Assembly: GCA_002861585.1 (NCBI GenBank)
Contig: PJQJ01000020.1
Span: 1 to 8,108, forward strand
Reading direction: 5' to 3'
DNA length: 8,108 nucleotides
Source of the DNA: Candidatus Saccharimonadota bacterium
GTDB lineage: Bacteria; Patescibacteriota; Saccharimonadia; Saccharimonadales; Saccharimonadaceae
The notes beneath the pieces were generated by a model. The model saw nothing but the letters and a program-made list of their open reading frames with translations, ran no database searches and was not told the origin of the DNA. A program made the position numbers and the translations under genes. Each line of letters opens with the position of its first letter. Positions within the stretch are counted from its first letter, which is position 1. Shown one piece after another: positions 1 to 6,129 of the stretch.

Positions 1-2
1 GT

Positions 3-1235
3 TCAACAACTGCACCTAATTATTCATGGCAGGCCGCAGGTCAGACGGTTTTTACTGACAACACCAAAACAAGCCCTATCGGATGGAATGCTCGAGTTCA
101 AGAAGGACAGCGTGTTTTTGTCTCGATAAGGGTGAAGAACATCGGCAACCAAACCTGGATAAAAGGATCTGCAAATCCTGTTCGGATAGCTACGTGGAAC
201 CCTCAAGATAGAAATAGCCCCTTCTGTAGTGAATGGATTAGCTGTAACCGCATCGCTGAGCACGTTGAGGCATCGGTTGGACCAGGTGAATTTGGTACGT
301 TTGAGTTTTGGGCTAAAGCTCCTCAGCAGAGTGGTACTTATAGGGAGCACTTCAACTTAGTAGCAGAGGGAAGGACATGGTTTAACCCGACAGGTACGTT
401 TGTTGAATTCGACGTTCAACCACCAATCTACACTTGGCAGCCTATTCATCAAGGTGTCTTTACTGACAATACCAAAACCACACCGATTGGCTGGAATGCT
501 CGAACAACACCTGGACAGAAGGTCTACGCGGTGATGTCAGTAAGGAACACCGGTAATGTTGCTTGGGAAAAGAACAGTTTACATCCTGTTCGCCTAGCGC
601 CGTGGAACCCTCAAGACAAGGACAGTATCTTCTGTAGCGGTTGGATTAGCTGCAACCGCATAGCGGTCCATAATGAAGATGTCGTTCAGCCGGGACAGAT
701 AGCAACATACGAATTTTGGATTCAAGCGCCAGACCATACAGTAAGCGCAAGACAGCACGTTAATCTGGTTGCAGAGGGCAAAACATGGATGAAACCAACG
801 GGAGCGTTTATAGACGTATCGGTTGAGGCACCACAATACTCATGGCAACCACTCCACCAAGCTGTCTTTACTGATAACACTAAGACTACACACCTTGGCT
901 GGGGTGCGTCTCTTGCTCCTTCACAGAAGGCTTATGTGGTAGTCGCAGGCATCAATAAGGGTAATATTGCTTGGACAAACACCACGTCGCCTATTCGCCT
1001 TGGAACTTGGAACCCTCAGGATAGAAACAGCCCCTTCTGTAGTGAATGGTTAAGCTGCAACAGGCCAGCTACCCTACAAGAATCAAGAGTAGAACCCGGA
1101 CAAGTAGGTCACTTTGAATTCTGGATTCAAGCCCCTACGTCTACAGGTACCTATAAAGAATATTTCAATCCCGTTGCAGAAGGTAAGTCTTGGATGAATG
1201 CAACTGGTATGTATGTCCAGCTTGACGTAAAGTAG
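3..1235 (+). CDS. Exported NBR1/Ig-like tandem-repeat protein, C-terminal part (5' end outside window)
   Basis: The frame is open from the window edge and ends at TAG, giving 410 visible residues. An internal ATG at 132 falls inside the first repeat, so it is not the true start. The visible part is three tandem units of about 136 residues. Each runs from an aromatic-x-WQ start through FTDNTKT, a V.N.GN..W strand, P[VI]R[LI]..WNPQD, FC-S-x-W-[IL]-SCNR, PGQ...FEFW.QAP, and ends at VAEG..W...TG. This matches the Ig-like fold of NBR1 central-type domains, which bacteria use in extracytoplasmic proteins. The only cysteines are one C-x5-C pair per unit, which fits export and disulfide bonding. No membrane anchor, sorting signal or catalytic domain is visible; any signal peptide or enzyme domain must lie upstream. 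A surface-binding or stalk role is inferred. It converges on the GT-C-like gene across a shared hairpin. Confidence 0.85.
   Translation, partial: STTAPNYSWQAAGQTVFTDNTKTSPIGWNARVQEGQRVFVSIRVKNIGNQTWIKGSANPVRIATWNPQDRNSPFCSEWISCNRIAEHVEASVGPGEFGTFEFWAKAPQQSGTYREHFNLVAEGRTWFNPTGTFVEFDVQPPIYTWQPIHQGVFTDNTKTTPIGWNARTTPGQKVYAVMSVRNTGNVAWEKNSLHPVRLAPWNPQDKDSIFCSGWISCNRIAVHNEDVVQPGQIATYEFWIQAPDHTVSARQHVNLVAEGKTWMKPTGAFIDVSVEAPQYSWQPLHQAVFTDNTKTTHLGWGASLAPSQKAYVVVAGINKGNIAWTNTTSPIRLGTWNPQDRNSPFCSEWLSCNRPATLQESRVEPGQVGHFEFWIQAPTSTGTYKEYFNPVAEGKSWMNATGMYVQLDVK
21..428 (+). repeat. Ig-like repeat unit 1 (136 codons)
   Basis: This unit runs from Y-S-W-Q to the Y-T-W-Q that opens unit 2. FTDNT starts at 51, and the cysteine codons are at 225 and 243. 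The residues just before it (S-T-T-A-P-N) resemble the linker ends that precede the later units, so another unit or domain probably lies upstream. Confidence 0.85.
429..836 (+). repeat. Ig-like repeat unit 2 (136 codons)
   Basis: FTDNT starts at 459, exactly 408 bases after the same motif in unit 1. The cysteine codons are at 633 and 651. In the central block this unit reads DKDSIFCSGW where units 1 and 3 both read DRNSPFCSEW, so it is the most diverged unit there. Confidence 0.85.
837..1232 (+). repeat. Ig-like repeat unit 3 (terminal, 132 codons)
   Basis: FTDNT starts at 867, again 408 bases after the preceding copy. The cysteine codons are at 1038 and 1056. It is one codon shorter than unit 1 between the W of the NGN..W strand and the WNPQD motif. 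It ends directly at the stop codon with a final beta strand (YVQLDVK), so the protein has no C-terminal tail after the last Ig-like domain. Confidence 0.85.
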
Positions 1236-1261
1236 GTTGAGATAACGCTACTTATTACCTC

Positions 1262-1290
1262 AAAGTGCAGCAGTACTACTGCTGCACTTT
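1262..1290. terminator. Hairpin between convergent genes, overlapping a stop codon
   Basis: This is a perfect inverted repeat: 14-base arms at 1262-1275 and 1277-1290 around a single central base. In RNA it would form a stem of about 13 pairs with a three-base loop. On the + strand it is followed by TTTT across 1287-1291, which fits a Rho-independent terminator for the repeat-protein gene, although the T-run is short. On the - strand only three T's follow, so termination there is less certain. The final codons and TAG stop of the GT-C-like gene lie inside the hairpin. Confidence 0.7.
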
Positions 1291-3495
1291 TGCATTTGAG
1301 ATAGAGATTTGATTCGGCTCAATTGGCGCATTACTACTGATCTTTACGGTAATCTCTTTGTTGGTCTCTACGTTCTCGAGCGTAACATCTGTGGTACCAG
1401 AGAACTCGCCTTCGTAAAGAGTTTTGCTGCCTGAGCTAATTCTCACTGTAATGTTAGTCGGTGTGAAGCGAGGGGTGGTCAGCAGTTTAAACGATACGCT
1501 ACCGACCTTATAAGCTTCTTTATGCTCCTGGTTAACAGAGTCAACTTCTAGAGTGGCCGTATCGTTTATAAGACTAAGCTGGGTAGCACCAGATGGATCA
1601 TAATTAGTTTCGTTAAAACCTCTCTTCGCTGATAAGAAAAACTCGTCGTGTTGATACGTTTCACCTATTTTGTAGACACATAGGTAATGTTCATTCAATG
1701 AAACAGGGATCTGCGGAAATCCCTCTTTAGATTTTTCACTCCGAATCAAACTGACACCCTTAAAGTCATTCGAACACTTTTGATGATGAGTAATTATAAC
1801 TTGCGCTCCTCTTGCTGCGGCAAATTCAATAGTCTCCGGGTCTTGCAGGGTATTCTGCAGTCTTCTAATGCCCTTAGATTCACTTGTTGCGAAAGGTGAA
1901 TTAATTATTTTTTTACCGTGCACCATCTGAGAAGTTACATAATAAGATGAGTACTCTAGCGGCGGATCTGACATTGGCACTTCAGCGATTACAGAGATGT
2001 CATCCTGCTCCTTTAGCCAGTAGTATGTTTCCGGAACCTTACTGAGAGACCAGGTCGGTCTATTGAACGTTGTTGCATATTCAAATGCCATAAGTGCCAC
2101 CAGAGGGATGATGATAACTGCATTCAGTAGATGCCGGTTTCCTGATGATCGTTGTTGTATCTTATAGACAAAATAAGCGAGTACGAGCGATGAGAATACA
2201 ACCATCATCGCATGCATTGGTAAAAAGAAGCGTGCCAATACGCGCCAAAATGCAATATTAAATTGCGCCATATATCCAGGAATGGTCGTAAAGCTATACC
2301 CCCCAAACGTCTCAGTAAGCGGCATCATAAATGCCATACAGACGATTACCACCAAAAGAGATACGAAACCAAAGAAGTTTATTCTTTCTTGTTCCAATGA
2401 CACTTGTCTTTGTCGTATTTTTTTAATCGCAATAGTCAAAGCCAAGATCATACCTGCTATAAAGAGGCCTAGAATTACATACCCAACATAAAGAGTGTTT
2501 TCGCTCACATTAGATCGTCTATTCTTAAAGTTTTGAGCATCCTGAAACCACTTTTGGTCTTCTAAAACAGGGTGCATCGCCGGCGGGAGCAAAAAATCTA
2601 ACCTTTCGGCAGAGTAGTACTCGAGCTCATGAGCAATATTACCTCGGGCATCAGCTAAGTCTGACGAGACTTTACTGCCCATAAAAAGTTGCACCAATAA
2701 AAGAGGACTCGCCAAAAGCGTCAATGTGAACGCAGTTAAAACAAGAAGTTTAACCTTTTGTTTTAATACATTTACCTTCTTCACAAAGATCAAGTCATAG
2801 AGCAGCCCACTCGCCACTAGTGTCGCCAGCAGTACACTGCAAAGGAGTAAATAGTACCCGTCCGTATAAAAACCTATGGCAACAGCTATGGCTAATATTA
2901 GTGCCCTCTTTTTTGTGGGATTACTCCAGAATGCATAAAAGGCAGCAATCATAATAATAAAGACCCAACTAAAGACGTATGCGAGGTGAGCTGATGACTT
3001 CATTATGTGATACGGAACAAAAGCTGCAGCAAATCCGGCAAAAAAAGAGACCCAGATATTGCCAGTCAATCGCTTTATCAACCAATAGGCGCTCATAGAC
3101 GTCAGCATAAAGCCAGCCATGGTCATAATATTGACTGCAGCAATAGGAGAAAATATTTTGGCGAGTACCCATAGAGGAATTAGCAGTAGTGACCACGAAA
3201 CATATACGGGACTACCGATTTGCTCTCCGTTAGGATAATTAACAAGGTGCGTGTAAGCCCAGGCTGGGTTAAGATCCTGATCGGCAAAAAGTATCCATAA
3301 AAATCCGGCCGTCGCATCACCCGGCTGACCAGTAAATATTGAGGAGTTAATACTAAATAGAATCCAGTTTGTATAAATTGTGGTTAAGATAAAAAACAAG
3401 AAGCCTACTAGAAGATACTCCAACACGGAACCGTTAAGAAAATGCCGTCGCTTGGTTAACGAGCCTTTATTTAAGAAATTAATTTTTTTAAACAT
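1276..3495 (-). CDS. Polytopic GT-C-like membrane glycosyltransferase with C-terminal exported domain
   Basis: The protein has 739 residues from ATG at 3495; a TTG at 3498 is one codon earlier and better spaced (8 bases versus 11) from GAAGGTG. About 11-12 hydrophobic helices fill residues 25 to 475. After the first helix, a loop carries an acidic site (GQPGDAT, around 60) and YPNGE (around 88-92). This is the usual place for the catalytic acidic residue in GT-C enzymes that use polyprenyl-phosphate sugars. A long loop (about 275-335) has ELEYYS and FLLPPAMHP, and residues 520-535 (YYVTSQMVHGKKIINS) resemble segments in large uncharacterised GT-C-like families. Residues 480-740 lack membrane helices, and the last 120 or so look like a beta-sandwich. 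An outer-face sugar transfer role follows from the fold; donor and acceptor are unknown. A permease is less likely. The gene is separated from its upstream same-strand neighbour by about 310 bases. Confidence 0.7.
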   Translation of the reverse strand: MFKKINFLNKGSLTKRRHFLNGSVLEYLLVGFLFFILTTIYTNWILFSINSSIFTGQPGDATAGFLWILFADQDLNPAWAYTHLVNYPNGEQIGSPVYVSWSLLLIPLWVLAKIFSPIAAVNIMTMAGFMLTSMSAYWLIKRLTGNIWVSFFAGFAAAFVPYHIMKSSAHLAYVFSWVFIIMIAAFYAFWSNPTKKRALILAIAVAIGFYTDGYYLLLCSVLLATLVASGLLYDLIFVKKVNVLKQKVKLLVLTAFTLTLLASPLLLVQLFMGSKVSSDLADARGNIAHELEYYSAERLDFLLPPAMHPVLEDQKWFQDAQNFKNRRSNVSENTLYVGYVILGLFIAGMILALTIAIKKIRQRQVSLEQERINFFGFVSLLVVIVCMAFMMPLTETFGGYSFTTIPGYMAQFNIAFWRVLARFFLPMHAMMVVFSSLVLAYFVYKIQQRSSGNRHLLNAVIIIPLVALMAFEYATTFNRPTWSLSKVPETYYWLKEQDDISVIAEVPMSDPPLEYSSYYVTSQMVHGKKIINSPFATSESKGIRRLQNTLQDPETIEFAAARGAQVIITHHQKCSNDFKGVSLIRSEKSKEGFPQIPVSLNEHYLCVYKIGETYQHDEFFLSAKRGFNETNYDPSGATQLSLINDTATLEVDSVNQEHKEAYKVGSVSFKLLTTPRFTPTNITVRISSGSKTLYEGEFSGTTDVTLENVETNKEITVKISSNAPIEPNQISISNAKVQQ

Positions 3496-3506
3496 CAAAA
3501 GAGCTA

Positions 3507-3513
3507 CACCTTC
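3507..3513 (-). promoter_or_regulatory. Ribosome binding site of the GT-C-like gene
   Basis: On the minus strand this reads GAAGGTG. It lies 8 bases from the TTG at 3498 and 11 bases from the ATG at 3495, so spacing favours TTG while codon preference favours ATG. The frame is closed upstream by TAA at 3520-3522 with no other usable start. Confidence 0.45.
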
Positions 3514-3622
3514 AATACATTAATGACTCACACTCATCCTATCTATAATACCGTAGTTGTTGATGCATTATCCCCATTATCTACAGCTCTTACATCTTTC
3601 CTATCTATCTACGGCTCAAAGA

Positions 3623-3650
3623 TTTATATAAAACAAAAGCATAACTTCAA
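3623..3650 (-). promoter_or_regulatory. Candidate sigma-70-type promoter for the GT-C-like gene
   Basis: On the minus strand, TTGAAG (3645-3650) and TATAAA (3623-3628) are separated by 16 bases. They match TTGACA at 4 of 6 positions and TATAAT at 5 of 6. Transcription would start near 3616, leaving an untranslated leader of about 120 bases. A second TATTAT at 3547-3552 on the minus strand is nearer the gene but has no convincing -35 partner. AT-rich sequence gives such matches by chance, so this is a candidate only. Confidence 0.35.
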
Positions 3651-3668
3651 AAAAGTAACAAAACGCTA

Positions 3669-3684
3669 TTCAATATATATTGAA
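3669..3684. repeat. Perfect 16-base palindrome in the intergenic gap
   Basis: TTCAATATATATTGAA is identical on both strands. It sits about 18 bases upstream of the candidate -35 element of the GT-C-like gene, where an activator or repressor dimer could bind. Its core is simple AT repeat, so chance is possible. Confidence 0.4.
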
Positions 3685-3806
3685 GCTCAAGATATCTTCA
3701 TTGCTTTTCACTGCCTACGCAGCTCTAGCAGTACTCTTGATATATCCTTTCATCATCGAGTCCAGCGGCACCTTAACCGCCCCTATCAATGATGGTTCAG
3801 GATTAA

Positions 3807-4847
3807 CTATTTGCGTTGTTTTAGCTTTCTAAGAACCGCAGTCCATATTCCGGCTCCATACATTACCGTAAAGATCGGCGACAGAATAAATAAAGAAAAC
3901 GCATCTTTAGCTTGAACGCCTAAAGCAAGTGCACCAAACAGCAAACCAAACCAGCCAATCGCACCAGCTACAATCCACCATAGCAGCAACCATGGCATAC
4001 TAATGGTCAATACCAGAGCTACAATACTCCCTAGCAAGAATACAATCAATGGTATATAAAACCTGGTGCCAGGCCTCAGGAAGCCATCGACGAAATATTG
4101 CCCCCTATAAAAAGTATGTCTAATAAATGCTTTTATATTGGTTCGAGCAAAGTATGTGCAGCTAAATTCAGGCGATAACCAAATTGTATTACTTTCAGCC
4201 ATATGACGAATCAGCAAGGTATCGTCACTGGAATGCTCGATGTCTATGGTCGTCCGCTCGAACCATTCAATTGCTTCGACAATTATGCTTTTGGGTGCAA
4301 TAAACATGGTGGTTCCCTTCGGGTAGTAGTCGAAATCTTTCAGGCCGTATCCCGTTAGTTTTGGGTTACTAAAGTATCTGCGCCACCCAATGAATGTTAT
4401 AGAATCACCAAATCGTGCAATGATATTACCCTGTTTTGCCACATTCACATGGCCGTTCCAGATAATTCGGTCGGGGTGTTCTAACTGCTGTTGCAGAACA
4501 AATTTTAGTGAGTCCTTATCGATCCATACTCTTGTGTCTATAAAAAGTATGTTTTCATATATAGCCGCTTCAACACCACGCTTGCGGGTAATAAAACGAC
4601 CTTTATTCTCATGATGTAAGGCTGAAATTTTTAAATCTTTATCTTTTGATAGGGACTTAGCCACTTTGAACGTGCCGTCCTTGGAGCCATCATCGACAAT
4701 TATTATCTCTACCTTTTTAAGAGAGGTTTCATTAATCGCCTCTTTAAGTCTTTGTGAAGTAGGTGCAAGCCAAGATTCTGCATTGTATGCAGGGATGACA
4801 ATTGTTAAGCCGGATTTAGCTATGGGAGTATGGTCAGTTGTTGACAT
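3807..4847 (-). CDS. GT2-family glycosyltransferase with C-terminal membrane helices
   Basis: The protein has 346 residues and starts at ATG. The GT-A nucleotide-sugar fold shows in TIVIPAYNAE (15-24) and VDDGSKDGT (51-59). The usual DxD metal-binding site is ILFIDTRVWID (100-110), so the second acidic position is Arg106. An acidic pair SSDD (206-209) stands where GT2 enzymes often place the catalytic base, followed by RHTFYRGQYF (243-252). Two or three hydrophobic helices (about 263-285, 287-311 and 318-338) and a basic tail anchor it in the membrane, with the enzyme domain in the cytoplasm. It probably adds a sugar to a lipid-linked glycan, since a flippase gene starts divergently 37 bases away. 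No Shine-Dalgarno sequence precedes its start. Fold assignment is firm; donor and acceptor are unknown, and activity is uncertain because of the DTR motif. Confidence 0.82.
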   Translation of the reverse strand: MSTTDHTPIAKSGLTIVIPAYNAESWLAPTSQRLKEAINETSLKKVEIIIVDDGSKDGTFKVAKSLSKDKDLKISALHHENKGRFITRKRGVEAAIYENILFIDTRVWIDKDSLKFVLQQQLEHPDRIIWNGHVNVAKQGNIIARFGDSITFIGWRRYFSNPKLTGYGLKDFDYYPKGTTMFIAPKSIIVEAIEWFERTTIDIEHSSDDTLLIRHMAESNTIWLSPEFSCTYFARTNIKAFIRHTFYRGQYFVDGFLRPGTRFYIPLIVFLLGSIVALVLTISMPWLLLWWIVAGAIGWFGLLFGALALGVQAKDAFSLFILSPIFTVMYGAGIWTAVLRKLKQRK

Positions 4848-4884
4848 AGTGATTATTTACTTACCACTGTATAGTATAGATTGA
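4848..4884. promoter_or_regulatory. Divergent promoter region with overlapping -10 elements
   Basis: Only 37 bases separate the starts of the GT2 and flippase genes. On the + strand, TATAGT at 4870-4875 (5 of 6 to consensus) would place the transcription start two or three bases before the flippase ATG. On the - strand, TATACT at 4873-4878 (5 of 6) would give a leader of about 20 bases for the GT2 gene. The two hexamers overlap by three bases. Neither has a good -35 at normal spacing, and neither gene has a Shine-Dalgarno sequence. Confidence 0.45.
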
Positions 4885-6129
4885 ATGTCTCAAAGAACTA
4901 TACAAAAATCTGTTTGGTTTCTCCTGCTTTCACTGACCGCATCGGCTTTGAACTTTCTTTATTATCCAGTTGTCGCCCGCTTACTATCAATACAGCAATT
5001 TGGAGACCTTCAATTGGGTGTAGCCCTTATAATGCAGACTGCCGCCTTATTTACGGCTCTAAATATCATAGCCCTCTATCTCTCCGCACAAAAGAATAAG
5101 ATTTCTCGTACCGTCCTTCACAGTATGGAGCGTTTCATTGTTACTACGTCGCTCATAATCTCGGTTCTTTTATCTCTTTTCGCTCCCGCTGTAGCAGCGC
5201 TCTTCGGCTTGTCGGATGTATCCGTTCTATACTTACTGGCTGTGATATTTATCTGTAATATTCCCGCTACAACATGGATAGGCGTTTTACAGGGTGACGG
5301 GCAATTCTTATCAGCTGGTATCATTGCAGTTATATCAGCTACTACCAAAATAATCGCTGCTGTCCTGTTAGTTATTGCCGGTCTCAATGTTTTTGGGGCG
5401 CTGCTGGGTATACTTATTGGTCAGCTGATTGTCCTGCCACTCGTGCTCTTGGCACATAAAGGTGAGAAATTGAAAATTTCCCATAGTTTGAATATTGTTC
5501 GAGTACCAGACTTAGTGGCTATCAAAAAGTATTCCTCATACTTCAAAATATTGTTGAGCTTGGCTGTTTTAGCAATGATCGGAACTCTTGATGTGGTAGT
5601 TGCAAAGGCAGTTTTAGCTCCTGCTGTTGCCGGTTATTTTGCACAAGCATCTACCCTAGCTAAAATACCGTACTATGCAGCAATCCCCCTGACGTTAGTT
5701 CTTTTTCAACAGTTGCTAACAAAGCGGTCAGCGCAAATAAGAGAACGCACTTTATTGAGTGGTACGCTTGCAGTCCTTCTGGTTATTCCTGTGCTCATGT
5801 TTATAGCTGCACCAGTAGGTTACGCGGTTCTTTTTTCCGGAAATATCCCTCATGCAATACAGGTCACTACAAGTCTTCTTAGCGCAGGTTTTATTGCGTA
5901 TATATTCCTGACACTCTCCCTCTATCGCATGCTAGCCGAGAGAAAGATGAAATCTTTTTTTGCAACTAGTATTGTGGTAGGCTCTCTTGGAGTGCTATTT
6001 GTCATCGTCTCAGGTATAGTGAATACTCCATCGCCAGAGTTCATTTCACTATTGTTTAGCAGTTTAATGTTGTTTCTACTTATTTCAAGCGTGATAATAT
6101 ACCAGTATGCTGAGAGGAATCATGAATAA
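4885..6129 (+). CDS. Wzx-like lipid-linked oligosaccharide flippase (MOP superfamily)
   Basis: The 414-residue protein is almost wholly hydrophobic, with about 12 predicted helices (near 9-27, 43-66, 83-107, 113-128, 143-165, 170-190, 219-238, 246-275, 291-312, 327-347, 358-378 and 385-406). That is the number and length usual for Wzx/polysaccharide-export flippases. The N-terminal block FLYYPVVARLLSIQQFGDLQ (24-43) and LQGDGQF (135-141) match this family, as does the D..VAK....AGYFA pattern around 236-253. It would move a polyprenyl-linked glycan from the inner to the outer face of the membrane. The ATG is the first possible start because TGA occupies 4882-4884 in frame. No Shine-Dalgarno sequence is present, so translation may be leaderless. 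Its end overlaps the start of the next gene by eight bases, which suggests co-transcription. Substrate cannot be told from sequence. Confidence 0.85.
   Translation: MSQRTIQKSVWFLLLSLTASALNFLYYPVVARLLSIQQFGDLQLGVALIMQTAALFTALNIIALYLSAQKNKISRTVLHSMERFIVTTSLIISVLLSLFAPAVAALFGLSDVSVLYLLAVIFICNIPATTWIGVLQGDGQFLSAGIIAVISATTKIIAAVLLVIAGLNVFGALLGILIGQLIVLPLVLLAHKGEKLKISHSLNIVRVPDLVAIKKYSSYFKILLSLAVLAMIGTLDVVVAKAVLAPAVAGYFAQASTLAKIPYYAAIPLTLVLFQQLLTKRSAQIRERTLLSGTLAVLLVIPVLMFIAAPVGYAVLFSGNIPHAIQVTTSLLSAGFIAYIFLTLSLYRMLAERKMKSFFATSIVVGSLGVLFVIVSGIVNTPSPEFISLLFSSLMLFLLISSVIIYQYAERNHE
6112..6117 (+). promoter_or_regulatory. Ribosome binding site that decides the start of the GtrB-like gene
   Basis: GAGAGG ends four bases before the ATG at 6122. 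The in-frame ATG at 6107 has no such element. The site lies inside the 3' end of the flippase gene, so the pair is probably translationally coupled. Confidence 0.55.

Larger units (their letters stand above)
3496..3806. other. Intergenic gap of about 310 bases between two same-strand genes
   Basis: This is the longest stretch without a supported gene. It holds the candidate promoter (3623-3650), the palindrome (3669-3684), a ten-base direct repeat TCCTATCTAT at 3537-3546 and 3599-3608, and a possible nested stem structure at 3751-3794. In that structure CATCAT pairs with ATGATG outside, and GCGG pairs with CCGC inside. No tRNA-like or mobile element structure is seen. An 89-codon open frame on the + strand fills most of it but does not look like a gene. 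Confidence 0.6.

Noticed and set aside
24..350. Minus-strand open frame opposite the first Ig-like repeat
   Set aside because: It is a shadow of the repeat coding sequence with no motif of its own. A similar shadow recurs opposite unit 2 because the coding sequence is repeated.
3700..3760. Minus-strand fragment in the gap (M-M-K-G-Y-I-K-S-T-A-R-A-A, then TAG and more open codons) that could be a gene remnant
   Set aside because: It is too short, has no start signal that fits, and has no similarity to neighbouring proteins that I can see.
3523..3792. 89-codon + strand open frame filling the gap between the GT2 and GT-C-like genes
   Set aside because: It has no Shine-Dalgarno sequence, is rich in Ser, His, Tyr and Ile with few Asp, Glu or Gly, shows no recognisable motif, and overlaps the candidate promoter and palindrome. 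A chance open frame is more likely.
4841..4846. Exact TTGACA on the + strand upstream of the flippase gene
   Set aside because: It lies 23 bases from the TATAGT element, too far for a normal -35/-10 pair, and it codes for the first residues of the GT2 gene on the other strand.
6107..6124. Earlier ATG at 6107 as start of the GtrB-like gene
   Set aside because: It lacks a ribosome binding site and would add five residues before the usual GT2 N-terminus. The ATG at 6122 follows GAGAGG.
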